64,000 bases of DNA from Variovorax brevis (lineage in GTDB: Bacteria; Pseudomonadota; Gammaproteobacteria; Burkholderiales; Burkholderiaceae_C): contig NZ_JASZYG010000001.1 in NCBI RefSeq assembly GCF_030317105.1, positions 62,001 through 126,000 of the forward strand. The letters run 5' to 3'. The stretch's first letter is position 1; each line of letters begins with the position of its first letter. Of this stretch, positions 42,985-53,600 are shown in pieces. The position numbers were made by a program, and so were the translations under genes. The notes beneath the pieces are model-generated. The model was not told the DNA's origin, made no database searches, and saw nothing but the letters and a program-made list of their open reading frames with translations.

Positions 42985-45972
42985 ATGCTTCCCAGTCGCA
43001 GCGCCAACCATGAAGTCACCCCCGGCGATTCGGAGGGCCAGCGGCGCCACCTGACGCTGCTTTTTGCCGATCTCTCTGATTCGACCCGGTTGGGCGAGAT
43101 GATGGAGGCGGAAGACTACGCCGACATGCTCGCCAGCCTGCGGCGCCTGTGCCACGAAATCATTCCTCGCCATGGCGGGCAGATCGCCCGCATCCAGGGC
43201 GATGGCGTGCTGGCCTTCTTCGGATACCCCGTGGCGCGCGAGGACGACGGCCGTCGTGCCGCCGACGCCGCGCTGGAGCTTCATGTGGCGGTCAGCCAGA
43301 TCCAGGTGCACGGCGAAGCCGCCGCGCTGGCGCCGCTCACGCTGCACTCGGGTATCCATGGCGGGCTGGTCTACCTGTCCGGCGGCGATCTGGAGCGCGG
43401 ACGCTTCGATCTGCTGGGCAACGTGCCCAACGTGGCGGCGCGCCTGTCGACGCTGGCCGAAAGCGACGACATCTATATCAGCGAGGAAACGCTGGGCCCG
43501 CACGCCCGCTTCTTCCATGTGGGCGAGCGCGTGGAAGTGAAGGTCAAGGGGCGCACCGAGCCGCTGGCGGTCCATCGCCTGCTGGGCAAGGCGGACGGGC
43601 AGGGCCCTTCGTGGATTGCGCGCCGGGCCCTGTGCCCCTTCGTCGGCCGGCAGCAGCCCTTGCGCCAGTTGCGCGACCACCTGCGAAAAGCCATTGCCGG
43701 CACGCCCGAATGCGTGACCGTGCGCGGCGACCCCGGCGTCGGCAAGACCCGCCTGATCGACGAACTGCTGCGCCACGCCTCGGCCGCGCAATGCCTGTTC
43801 CTCAAGGGCTACTGCGAGAACTATTTCAGCGCCGAGCCCTTGCAGCCCTTTGCCCAGATGCTGCGCGCCATCGCCACCATGGTCGAAGCCGAGCCGCAGG
43901 CATGGCAGGCGCACAAAGGTTTGATCGACGAAGGCATGCCCGCCTTTGCCCGCCTGGTCGACGCAATGGCCGCGGACAAGCCCTTGTTGCTGGTGATCGA
44001 CGACTGGCAATGGGCTGATGACGCGAGCCAGCAACTGCTCGATGCCTTGCTTGCACTTCACAGGCCGCTGCTGGTCGTGCTGGCCACGCGGGAGCACACC
44101 ACGGCCGAGTTGCTCACGCGCCAATCGGCCACCATCGAACTGCATCCGCTCGACGAGGCGGAGGCGGCCGAGGCGGTGGAATTCCTGTGTCCGGGATGCG
44201 ACCCTTTCGTGGCCGCCGAGATTCGTCGCTACGCCGGCGGCGTGCCGCTGTTCCTCGAAGAGCTGTGCCAGTCCACCATGGCGCGCGGCGGCGCGCTGCC
44301 GCCCGGCCCCAAGGCGGGAAGTGGCGCTTGGCTCAATTCCCTCATCGGCTCGCGCGTCGAGCGCCTGCCGCCCGCGCAGGCAGAACTGGTTCGCGCCGCG
44401 GCGGTCATCGGCAACGTATTTCCCGAGTGGCTCCTGGCGGAAGTCGCGACCGACGGCGGCGACCACGAGATGGTCGATGCGCTCGCGGCGCAAGACCTCG
44501 TCTACCCCGGTGAAGTCGCGGGAACCCTGCGCTTCAAGCATGCGCTGACGCGCGACGTGATCTATGAATCCGTGGGCCTGCACCGCCGCAAGGAACTGCA
44601 TCGGCGCATTGCGCGCGCACAGGAGGCGCGGGGCGACCACCGCATCCAGGACGATGGCAACGAAACGCTGGCCTACCACTGCGCCGCCGGCGAGCTGCGC
44701 GACGAAGCCGCCCGCTACGCGGAGTTGGCGGGCGACAAGGCCATGGCCGCGTCGGCGCTGGACCGGGCACGCGATCAATACGCCGCGGCGCTCCAGGCCC
44801 TGGACGCGATGGGGCCCAACACGCGCGAGCTCCAGCTGCGTTGGTGCGGCGTTGCACAAAAGCTCGGTCTGGCCTGCGTCTTCGACCCGCTCGGATTTGC
44901 CGACGCGCTGACGACTTTCAAGCGCGGCGTCGACTTGGCACGCGCCAGCGGCGACATCGATGCACTCGCGCGAGCCGAATACTGGCTCGGTTATGTCCAC
45001 TATTCCAAAGGTCAGCCGCGCGCCGCCATCGCCCACTGCGAGGACGCGCTCGATCTGGCGCTGCAACACGGCATGGACCGGCTGGCCGCGCAAGTGCGCG
45101 CAACCTTGGGCCAGGCGCTCCTGTCCGCCTGCGAATACGATCGCGCGCTCTACCTGCTGGACGACGCTCTGCAAAGCAAGCGCGTGCAGAGCCGACCCGG
45201 CGGCAACATCGCCGTGGGTTCGGCCTACACCCTGGCCTGCAAGGGCTACCTGCTGGGTGACCGCGGACAATTTGGCGAGGCCAAGGAGTGCTTTGACGAA
45301 GCCCTGCGCCTGCTCGGCGGCACCGTGCACCAGGTGGCCAGTTCGGTGCGCCATTGGCTCAGCGTGGTGCAGCTCTGGCAAGGCCGATGGCATGACGCCC
45401 TTCGTGCGGCCGACGAAGCGACCTCCATTGCCGCGCAGGTCAAGAGCCGGCAGCAGTTTGCGATGGGCCGGGCGCTGGCGGGTTACGCACGCTGGATGCA
45501 GTCGCGCTCGCCCGAAGGCCTTCGCGTGGTGAAAGACGCCACGGCATGGATCGAGGCGCGCAAGGGCGAACTCGCCACCTCGCTCAATCACGGCTGGCTG
45601 GTCGAAGGCGCACTCGCGCAAGGCGACGAGGAACTGGCACGCCGCCATGCCGCGCGCCTCTTCCTGCGCGTGCGGCAGGACGACCGCATCGGCGAAGCCT
45701 TGGCATGCCGTGCGCTCGCCACGGCCGCAGCCAAGGGCAACGACTTCGAGCGGGCCGAGCGCTATGTCCAGCAGGCGTTCAGGTCCGCGGAGGTCCGCGG
45801 CTCGGCGCACGAAGTGGCCGTCACGCAGCTGTGCCAGGGCCAGCTGGAACTCCAGCGCGGCCACGGCGCCGCAGGGCGCGAACTGCTGGACCGGGCCTGC
45901 GCCGCATTCGAGTCCATGGACATGCGCTGGCACCTCGACAAGGCGCAGCGGGCGCTGGCGCAAGCGGGTTAG
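42985..45972 (+). CDS. class III adenylate/guanylate cyclase-AAA ATPase-TPR protein
   Basis: The product is 995 aa from the ATG at 42985; no clear ribosome binding site, and the frame is open further upstream. The cyclase domain comes first (LFADLSDSTRLGEM, RIQGDGVLAFFGYP, NVAARLSTLAE). A signalling ATPase domain follows (CPFVGR, Walker A GDPGVGKT, Walker B LLLVIDDWQWAD). The last 450 residues are TPR-like helical repeats (ALDLALQHGMDRLAAQV). This is the usual plan of bacterial LuxR/STAND-like cyclases that link stimulus sensing to cAMP production. The stop overlaps the convergent DyP-P450 gene stop by four bases. Confidence 0.88.
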   Translation: MLPSRSANHEVTPGDSEGQRRHLTLLFADLSDSTRLGEMMEAEDYADMLASLRRLCHEIIPRHGGQIARIQGDGVLAFFGYPVAREDDGRRAADAALELHVAVSQIQVHGEAAALAPLTLHSGIHGGLVYLSGGDLERGRFDLLGNVPNVAARLSTLAESDDIYISEETLGPHARFFHVGERVEVKVKGRTEPLAVHRLLGKADGQGPSWIARRALCPFVGRQQPLRQLRDHLRKAIAGTPECVTVRGDPGVGKTRLIDELLRHASAAQCLFLKGYCENYFSAEPLQPFAQMLRAIATMVEAEPQAWQAHKGLIDEGMPAFARLVDAMAADKPLLLVIDDWQWADDASQQLLDALLALHRPLLVVLATREHTTAELLTRQSATIELHPLDEAEAAEAVEFLCPGCDPFVAAEIRRYAGGVPLFLEELCQSTMARGGALPPGPKAGSGAWLNSLIGSRVERLPPAQAELVRAAAVIGNVFPEWLLAEVATDGGDHEMVDALAAQDLVYPGEVAGTLRFKHALTRDVIYESVGLHRRKELHRRIARAQEARGDHRIQDDGNETLAYHCAAGELRDEAARYAELAGDKAMAASALDRARDQYAAALQALDAMGPNTRELQLRWCGVAQKLGLACVFDPLGFADALTTFKRGVDLARASGDIDALARAEYWLGYVHYSKGQPRAAIAHCEDALDLALQHGMDRLAAQVRATLGQALLSACEYDRALYLLDDALQSKRVQSRPGGNIAVGSAYTLACKGYLLGDRGQFGEAKECFDEALRLLGGTVHQVASSVRHWLSVVQLWQGRWHDALRAADEATSIAAQVKSRQQFAMGRALAGYARWMQSRSPEGLRVVKDATAWIEARKGELATSLNHGWLVEGALAQGDEELARRHAARLFLRVRQDDRIGEALACRALATAAAKGNDFERAERYVQQAFRSAEVRGSAHEVAVTQLCQGQLELQRGHGAAGRELLDRACAAFESMDMRWHLDKAQRALAQAG

Positions 45973-48900
45973 GGAGTCGCCTTGGCCGGTCCCTCGAATG
46001 TGAAAGACAGCGCCGCCGGACTCGGCCGCGTGCATTCCCCCGTGCTGATCAGCCCCGCCAGCAACCCGAGCAGCACGCCCATGCCCGCCTCGTAGCCGGG
46101 GCAGGCGTGGGTCGGGTGCGGTGACGACGAACGCTTGCCGCCAAAAACCAGCGAGAGATCGTCCTTGCCGTCTTCCAGGCACTGGTGCGCGCCCGACACG
46201 AGGGAGAGCACGATCACGTCGTCCTTGCGCACGCGCTCGCTTCCGATGTTGAAGCCGCCCTTGGTGGCGCGGCGCCAGATGAGTTCCGGCGCGGGCCGCA
46301 ACTGCATCGACTGCACGAGCGCGGGCCGCAGGATGGCGTGGGCCTTTTCCAGCTCGTTCGAAAACCGGCTCTTGTCCGCGCTGCTCCACGCGGCGCGCAA
46401 CGACCAGTAGGTGCCGTCGCGCAGCCATTCGTTCAGCGAGAGGCGGAAGTTGCCGTCCACCGTCGGCAGGAATCCCATCAAGGCACCGCTCAGGGTGCGG
46501 GCGGTGAGTTCATCGTCGTCGGGAAAGGCGCCGAGGATGGCCTTGGCAATCGGCGCCTCCTGTCCGCCCGGTCCCTTGGGCGAGCCACCCGACGCGCGGG
46601 CGCGCCGGACGAACTCCTCCATGGCACGCGTCAGTGCCTTGCCCATTCGTTGCGAAAAGTCCTGCACGTTGTCGTTGGGCCAGGGCTGGAAGATGCAGCG
46701 TGAAGGCGCGGTGAACTGGGCAGGGTAGATGGGCGGCTCGTCGTCCTTCCAGTCCCAGCGCCAGCTCCCGGCTTTGAGGTATGGATCGGGCTCCGTGCCG
46801 TCCGGCAGCCCGAACCAGTCGCGGCACATCAACTCGAGCACCTTGTCGCTGACTTCCTTGGCGTCGAGGTTGAGTTCCCAGCGCGGCAGATTGTTCTTGG
46901 CGGCGAACTCCTTCTCGAACTTCATGAAGGCGTTCAGCACGACCCCGGTGTAGCGGAAGGCGGCGTTGAAGGCATCGAGTTCGGAGATGGCCGAGATGGC
47001 CTCGTTCGCCTTTCCGGATTGCACGTCGTATTCGTTGCCGGCGTCCAGGCCCAGGTAAATCGAGCCGATCGACTTCTCCATCCGCTCCTTGTAGCCGGCG
47101 ACGCTGAAGCGCTCATTCCTGTCGCCCAGCACCTCCTTGATGAGGCCGCGGTCGGCCACGATCACGCCATAGGGTGTGCGCAGCACCCCGCCGTGGCATG
47201 TGCGGATGGCGGCCCACACCGATGCGCTGTGAAACTTCTCCTGTGCTTCGGGGTCTTCGAGCATCGCCTTCCATGCCAGCTTCGCAGCTTCGCGACCCGC
47301 CTGCTTCTCCACCTGGAAAAGACATTGAATGGCTTGCGCACCTTCCTTCACCGTCCACACGGGCGCCACGCGTTGGCCGGCCCCGGCCGCTTCCCGCAGC
47401 TTTTGCACCGCCGCCAACGATGGCGCAAAAAGGTACATGCCCCACTCGAGCCGCACGATGGGTTGGGCTTCACGGCCCGGCGGGGGCGCTTCGTCCAGCG
47501 CGATGCGATAGGCCTCGCCGTTGTGCTCGAAGGTGTAGCCGCGCCTTTCGTTGAGGCGCTCATTCGGCGTGTCAGGGCCACGAACTTCCGGCACGCCCAG
47601 GAAGGGATCGCTCTGGCGCGAATGGCCGCCCGAGCTGTTGCCGCCAGTCAGCCAGCGCTGGACCACCTCGAACTGCTCGCACAGGCTGGAGACGTAGGCC
47701 ATGAACATGAGGCCCCGTTCCTGTCCGTCGGGCTGCGCGGGCTGCAGCGGGTTTGACGGTGGTGCGTACTGAGGCCCATAAGACATGCCGCGCCGCATCA
47801 AGCGCGGATGCCGCCCGCCCGTGGGTTCGGGCGGGTAGGCGCCCGGCGTCGTGGCAGGCCGTGGGTTGGCGCGACGGATGTGCGAGTGGAACGGGCACAG
47901 GCTGCCGGTCTGGTCATGGGTGTAGTCGAAGTCGTTGGACGTTGCCTGGTTGGCCAGCGGCTCGCCCGCGCGCGTGCGGCCCATCATCTTGGCCGCGATG
48001 AGTTCGGGGTTCAGCCCGGTCCGCTGGTTGGCCTGCTGCATCAGGTTGTGCAAGACATCAACGTTTTGCTTGAGCTTGCGCACGACCAGGAAACTGCCGT
48101 CATGCAGCCAGTCCATGCGGTCTTGATCCTGCTGCGTTTGCGGCACCGGCGCCACATCCGCTTCGCTGTCGCGTCCCCACAAGACTTCACCAACGGCGAT
48201 CTGGTTCGGATAGACCTTGCCGGCCTTGTCCTTGTCGAAGACAGGATCGCTCATGCCGTCTGCAAAGCCGAAGTGTTCGACGGCGCGCGTGCCATCGGGC
48301 GTCGTGTGGCGCCGCATGTGCTGCACGGCCAGCACGCGCACGCCGGGCCGCGTGTCCTGGCCGTCCGGATCCTTGAGCAATCGCTTGATCGACTCGTGCA
48401 GCGGATGGTCCGGCTGGGCCGGGTCGTGCTGTGTCGATGGCGAGCCGATGCGCATCTGCACGACGATGTGCACGGTCGACATCTGCACGGGCGGTGGGGT
48501 CGTGCCGGGCTGCGGGTTCCAGTTGTTCACCGGCAAGCGCCAGCGCCTCGGATGGTTGGTTCGGAAGTCGCCCAGCATGCTGGCGCGCGCTTCCATGCCT
48601 TCGCGGAACTCTTGCGGAAAGAGGGCGAGCTGCTCCTCTGTGAGGCCCAGCGCGCGCAAGCCCTCGTAGCTCACGCTGAAGGTGGTGATCAGGCCGCCGG
48701 CCGCGGGCCGCGTGGCCTCGGTCGTCATGTTGGCGATGAGGTAGTCCAGCAGCGAGGCGCCGGCCGCGCTGTTGTCGATGGCCAGCATCACCAGGCAGCC
48801 ATGCGTGACGCCTTCAAGCGTGCGCAGGATGCCTGCCTGCACGTTGGGGAACATGTCGATGGGCCCCACGTCCGGCAACACGGGCATGGCGTGTGGCGGG

Positions 48901-49754
48901 TCGCTCGCCTGGTCTGCCTGCGCAAGCCACTGGAGCTGCCGCCCGAAGCGCCTCTCCACGGCCTCGACGTCTTTGGGCTGCGCGATCTTCAAGGAGGCCA
49001 GGACATCCCTGAACTCGACGAGCAGGTCGCGCGCCGCGCGCCTGAGCACATCGCCGTCAGGGGTGCCGGGCAGGTAGGTGTCCGTCAGGCGGAACAGCAC
49101 GGCCAGCGACTGCAGGCCCTGTCGCACCGTCTCGGCCACGCCGCCATTGGCGATGGAATGGCTCGCGTCCCAGGCCAGGACCTCGGCAGTCGCCACATGG
49201 TTCTGGGCCAGCAACAGGTCACGCGAGTGCGGGCTGTCGGCAAAGCGGCAGATGGCGTCCTGCGCGCGCAGGTAGGCCGCGTCGGGCACGGTGAGGCCGT
49301 GCGTGTTGAAGTAGAAGTGCGTTTCCGTCTGCACGCGCCGCACCCAGTTGGCCCACGCCTCGAAGCCCGCCGACTGCGAGTTCACGTAGTCCTCGGTGTT
49401 GCAGAAGATGATGTCCAGCAGCGTGCCGACCTTCTGCCAGAGGATGCGGATGTACGACTCCCAGGTGCCGTCGAAAGTGACGGCCAGCATGATCTTGTCC
49501 TCCGGTTCCTGCACCAGCACGCGAAACGAGTGAATCACCGCCACACGTTCCACCGAGTCCGACAGCGGACGGTATAGCGCGTACTCATGCAACGACGCGC
49601 GCCCGCCGGTGAGCATCTGCATCAGGCGCTTGGCCCGCGTCTTGTAGGTGATGGCGTCCAGCGACGGCACGAAGCCGGGCTTGATCGTGGCGAACAGCGT
49701 GAGGTCGCTGGAGCCCGTCAGGCTGCGTCCCTTGATCAAAAGGTCTTGTCGCAC
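45969..49754 (-). CDS. DyP-type peroxidase-cytochrome P450-like fusion
   Basis: The product is 1261 aa from a GTG at 49754 preceded by GGAGGA (an ATG at 49805 has no such site). Residues 1-300 form an uncharacterised alpha/beta domain (LFATIKPGFVPSLDAITY). Residues about 300-700 are a DyP peroxidase: FPQEFREGMEARASMLGD, the GxxDG motif in FGFADGMSDP, and the heme His region CPFHSHIRRANPR. Residues about 800-1261 are P450-like: a GFLPTVDGNF helix and a Cys-ligand loop HPTHACPGYEAGMG. The K-helix ExxR motif is not evident (VQSMQLRPAPELIWRR). Two heme centres in one chain would allow peroxide-driven oxidation; the substrate is unknown. Confidence 0.8.
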   Translation of the reverse strand: MRQDLLIKGRSLTGSSDLTLFATIKPGFVPSLDAITYKTRAKRLMQMLTGGRASLHEYALYRPLSDSVERVAVIHSFRVLVQEPEDKIMLAVTFDGTWESYIRILWQKVGTLLDIIFCNTEDYVNSQSAGFEAWANWVRRVQTETHFYFNTHGLTVPDAAYLRAQDAICRFADSPHSRDLLLAQNHVATAEVLAWDASHSIANGGVAETVRQGLQSLAVLFRLTDTYLPGTPDGDVLRRAARDLLVEFRDVLASLKIAQPKDVEAVERRFGRQLQWLAQADQASDPPHAMPVLPDVGPIDMFPNVQAGILRTLEGVTHGCLVMLAIDNSAAGASLLDYLIANMTTEATRPAAGGLITTFSVSYEGLRALGLTEEQLALFPQEFREGMEARASMLGDFRTNHPRRWRLPVNNWNPQPGTTPPPVQMSTVHIVVQMRIGSPSTQHDPAQPDHPLHESIKRLLKDPDGQDTRPGVRVLAVQHMRRHTTPDGTRAVEHFGFADGMSDPVFDKDKAGKVYPNQIAVGEVLWGRDSEADVAPVPQTQQDQDRMDWLHDGSFLVVRKLKQNVDVLHNLMQQANQRTGLNPELIAAKMMGRTRAGEPLANQATSNDFDYTHDQTGSLCPFHSHIRRANPRPATTPGAYPPEPTGGRHPRLMRRGMSYGPQYAPPSNPLQPAQPDGQERGLMFMAYVSSLCEQFEVVQRWLTGGNSSGGHSRQSDPFLGVPEVRGPDTPNERLNERRGYTFEHNGEAYRIALDEAPPPGREAQPIVRLEWGMYLFAPSLAAVQKLREAAGAGQRVAPVWTVKEGAQAIQCLFQVEKQAGREAAKLAWKAMLEDPEAQEKFHSASVWAAIRTCHGGVLRTPYGVIVADRGLIKEVLGDRNERFSVAGYKERMEKSIGSIYLGLDAGNEYDVQSGKANEAISAISELDAFNAAFRYTGVVLNAFMKFEKEFAAKNNLPRWELNLDAKEVSDKVLELMCRDWFGLPDGTEPDPYLKAGSWRWDWKDDEPPIYPAQFTAPSRCIFQPWPNDNVQDFSQRMGKALTRAMEEFVRRARASGGSPKGPGGQEAPIAKAILGAFPDDDELTARTLSGALMGFLPTVDGNFRLSLNEWLRDGTYWSLRAAWSSADKSRFSNELEKAHAILRPALVQSMQLRPAPELIWRRATKGGFNIGSERVRKDDVIVLSLVSGAHQCLEDGKDDLSLVFGGKRSSSPHPTHACPGYEAGMGVLLGLLAGLISTGECTRPSPAALSFTFEGPAKATP

Positions 49755-50051
49755 AGGAAGTCCTCCGGAATTTTTCGTGGCTCGCAGGGAGGCCGGGTAT
49801 GTCATTTACATCGACAACAAACGTTTCATTTTGAATTGAGGTACGGTGAGCGAGCAATCGCCCATTGAGAGGAGGCAACTGTTGGCGGACATCGGCTATG
49901 GATTCGCCACTTGCGCCTGCTGGCGTGCGGGCAGCGAAGCGCCCTAGAATCCGAGCGAACTCCAGGCAGCCTGTCAGAATCCCCAGCGTTCGACGGCGCC
50001 GTTCTCTCGGGAGGGACACCTGAAGTTGTTCGATGAACCAGAGAGGGAATC

Positions 50052-50678
50052 ATGCATACAACAGTCATCGTCGACGATCATCCAGCCATCCGATTGGCCG
50101 TTCGCTCCGTGCTGGAAGCAAGTGGTCTGTTCAAGATCGTGGGTGAGGCGGACAGCGGGCCCACCGCGCTGACGGTCATTCGGGAATCGCAGCCTTCGCT
50201 CGTCATCCTGGACCTCGACCTCCCCAAGATGAACGGCCTGGAATTAATTGAGCGGCTCAAGAGTTCCAGCCCGACCATCAAGCTGCTCGTGTTGTCGGCG
50301 CAACAGGAGTCAATATTTGCCTCACGCGCACTTCAGGCCGGCGCCAACGGCTTCATGAGCAAGGCCGAGGGCATGAGTTCGATCGTGCAAGCGGCGCAAT
50401 CGGTGCTGGCAGGCTATAGCGTTTTCCCGAGTTCGGCACTGGGCTCGTTCACAGGTGCAGGCACATCTCCATCGGACCTCGTCAAGACCCTGTCGGATCG
50501 TGAATTGACAGTGCTCCAGCAACTCGCCCGCGGCATGAGCAACAAGGAGATCGGCGACGCATTGCTCATCAGCAACAAGACCGTCAGCAGCTACAAGACC
50601 CGTGTCTTCGAGAAGCTGAACATTTCCACGTTGGTGGAGTTGGTTGATTTCGCTCGCGCCAACGATCTCATCACGTGA
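50052..50678 (+). CDS. BvgA/EvgA-like response regulator (LuxR/NarL family)
   Basis: The product is 208 aa. The receiver domain has DDHPAIRLAV and the phospho-accepting Asp in SLVILDLDLPKMNG, then a GerE-type HTH (LSDREltVLQQLARGMSNKE and ISNKTVSSYKTRVFEKL). By analogy with BvgA it would be phosphorylated by the adjacent sensor and control surface or virulence-like genes. The sensor gene starts with a GTG overlapping its stop (50675-50678), so the pair is coupled. The 245-bp region upstream is the likely regulated promoter. Confidence 0.9.
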   Translation: MHTTVIVDDHPAIRLAVRSVLEASGLFKIVGEADSGPTALTVIRESQPSLVILDLDLPKMNGLELIERLKSSSPTIKLLVLSAQQESIFASRALQAGANGFMSKAEGMSSIVQAAQSVLAGYSVFPSSALGSFTGAGTSPSDLVKTLSDRELTVLQQLARGMSNKEIGDALLISNKTVSSYKTRVFEKLNISTLVELVDFARANDLIT

Positions 50679-53600
50679 AGTTCCTGGGCACGGCCATGCG
50701 CGACAAGGCGGCGAGGTGGCCCCGGCGCTGGCTGATGTCCTTGCTGGCGATCTTTTTTCTTGTCTCGCTGTCGGCCGCTGCCGAGGTCTTGTCGCCCAAG
50801 GAGACGAAGCTCGTCGGCTTCACGAACCTTCCGCGCGTGTTAGTCAATGTCAGCGAAGAAGAACAACGCTGGCTAAGTGATCACAAGGTAATTACCGTTG
50901 GCGTGGTGCCGCACGACTTCGTGCCCTTCGACCTCATCGACCTGGACAATTCGTACGAAGGCATCTCGGCAGACTATCTTGAGGCGATCACCTCCGCGTT
51001 GGAGCTTCAGGTGCGCATCAAGGTGTTCCGCACGCGTGAGGAGGCGTCCGCCGCACTCGCTGGCAACGAAGTCGATGTCTTGGGCACCGTGCCGCTCTCC
51101 CTGGCCGATCGCAGCAAGGTCGCGCTGTCGACACCCTACTACTCGATTCGGCATGTCGAGGTGACGTCCGCGACGCGTGGCATCGATCGCAACGGCGACA
51201 TCAACGTTGGCTACGTCGCCGGGCACGCTTCACTGGCTGCCATGAAGGACGCGTACCCCAACGCCCGGCTGATTCCCTACGCCACGCCGTTCCTGGGCGT
51301 GGGTTCCATGGTCAACAACAAGGTGGACCTGTTCGTGGGCATCAGCGCGGGTGTCAGCTACCTGATGGACCACTTCCAGGTACCCAATATCCGCATCACG
51401 AACTTTGGCGAGGAAGTGCCGGACACCATGCACTTTGGTTTCCGGCCTGAAAGCGACGTGCTGCGCCAGGTCTTCGACCGTGCGATGGAGGCCTTGCCGC
51501 AGCGCGCGCGCACCGACATCAAGACGCGATGGGCACCGAACTACGAGGCCGCCGAGCGGCTCGAGCGCGTCAATTTTTCGGAGAGCGAACGCCAATGGAT
51601 CGCTGCGCATCCGGTGGTGCGCTATTCCACACTGGACGACTTCATGCCGTTCGTCTTCCTGGACCACTCCGGGCGATATGCCGGGCTGACGCTGCAGGTC
51701 ATCGACAGGATTTCCGCCGAGACGGGCCTCTCTTTCGAAGCCGTGCCCGAGCGTGGGAGCGAGGCGGGCAACGTCGACATGCTGTCGGCCGTGATACGCG
51801 GCCAGGGACTTCCGCCGGGCATGGCGGCAAGCAACGCGTACTTTCGCGACCATTGGGTGATCGTGGCGCGCATGAGCGAGCAGGACTTCCTGCGTGTCGA
51901 GAGCCTGGCAGGCAAGCGCATTGCCTACTTCTCGCCCAACAGCGTGGCCCAGACCATCAAGGCCAAGGTGCCGAACGTCACGCTCATCCAGGCCGATTCG
52001 GTGGCCGAGACCTATGAGTTCGTGGCCCAGGGGCGGGCCGACGTGACCATCGGGAACATCGATACCGCCAACTACCTGATTGCCCAAGGCTATGTCGAAC
52101 AATTGAAGGTTGCAGGCTCGGTCGATGATGCGCCGGTGGACATCGCCTTCGGCGTGCGCTCCGACGAACCCGAGTTGCTGTCCATCGTCAACAAGGCCCT
52201 CGAGGGCATTCCGGCCGAGGAGATCCGGCGCATCCGCTCCAACGGCATGTTCTTCAGCCGGCCCGGCACCGACTGGTCAACCTACGTGCGCTGGCTCTAC
52301 GTCTTTGGTGGCGGCCTGTTGCTGTGCCTCGCGCTTTTTGCGGTCTGGAACCGCTCGCTGAAGAAGGAAGTGAACCGTCGCCACGCCGCAGAAGTCGAAC
52401 TGAACGACCAGCTTGAGTTTCAGCGCGCCATGCTCGAAGGCATACCGCACGCCATCGGCGTGCGCGATGCGCAGGCGCGGCTGCTATTTTGCAACGCCGC
52501 GTTCGAGCGGCTCTTCCAGGTTCCACGGGACCTGGTGGTGGGCAAGACCTTGCCGGAGTCCAATGCGACGAAATCCGACCCGGCCGCAGTCATGGCCATC
52601 CACCAGAACTACCTTCGATTGCTGGCCGATGGAACTCCCATCAGCGAAGACTTCGATGTCGTGACGGGGGCGTGACGAAAAGAGTCCTGCACTGGGCCGC
52701 GCCCATTGCCCGAAAGAAAAACGGCGAACGCGTGGGCCTCGTGATGGGTGCGATCGACCTGACCGAGCGCCATCGACTGGTCGAGCTCCTCGAGTCGGCA
52801 CGCGCCAAGGCCGAGGCGGCCAATCGTGCCAAATCGAATTTCCTGGCCACCATGAGCCACGAGATCCGCACGCCGATGAACGCGGTGATGGGCATGCTCG
52901 AACTGCTGGTGCGCGAAGGCCGGCTGGTTCCGCAGGATCGCGATTCGGCCGAACTCGCGCGCAGTTCCGCCAAGGGGCTGCTGAGTCTCATCGACGACAT
53001 CCTGGACATTTCCAAGATCGAGGCCGGCGGCCTGGAGGTGGTGCCGCGGCCGGCACAACTGCGGCCCATCATCAATGAAGTGGCCCACGTGTTCGAAAGC
53101 CTGGCGCGGCAGCGCGGCCTGGCGATCGTGGTCGAGATCGACGAGGCGGTGGCGCAATGGCACGCCATCGACGCCCCCCGTTTCCGGCAAATCGTCAACA
53201 ACCTGGTGAGCAACGCGATCAAGTACACCGACACCGGCACCGTCACAGTCAGCCTGCGGCACCTGGACACCGCCGACGACATCGAGTCGGTCGAGCTGGA
53301 AGTGCGCGACACCGGCATCGGCATTGCGCCCGAAGACGTGCAGAACCTGTTCAAGCCCTTTTTCCAGGCGGAGGCGGCGGGGCCGCGCGTCATCGGCGGC
53401 ACGGGCCTGGGACTGCCCATCGTGCAGCGCCTTTGCATGAAGATGGGCGGCGACATCTCGGTGACGAGCCAGCGCGGCACCGGCACCAGCATCCACGTCG
53501 GGCTGCGGCTGATCGTGCTGCCGGCGCCCGAGCTGGAGCCCGAGTCCATGACGGCTGCTCCGGAGATCTCCCCGGACCAGCGGCGTGAATACAGGCAGCG

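Noticed and set aside
42973..46428. Open minus-strand frame of over 1100 codons through the cyclase gene
   Set aside because: It mirrors the codon-position GC pattern of the plus-strand cyclase/AAA/TPR gene, has no domain motifs and extends into the DyP-P450 gene. It is a shadow of high GC content.
47808..49577. Long plus-strand frame inside the DyP-P450 gene
   Set aside because: It has no ribosome binding site or motifs; the minus strand shows clear DyP and P450-like signatures.
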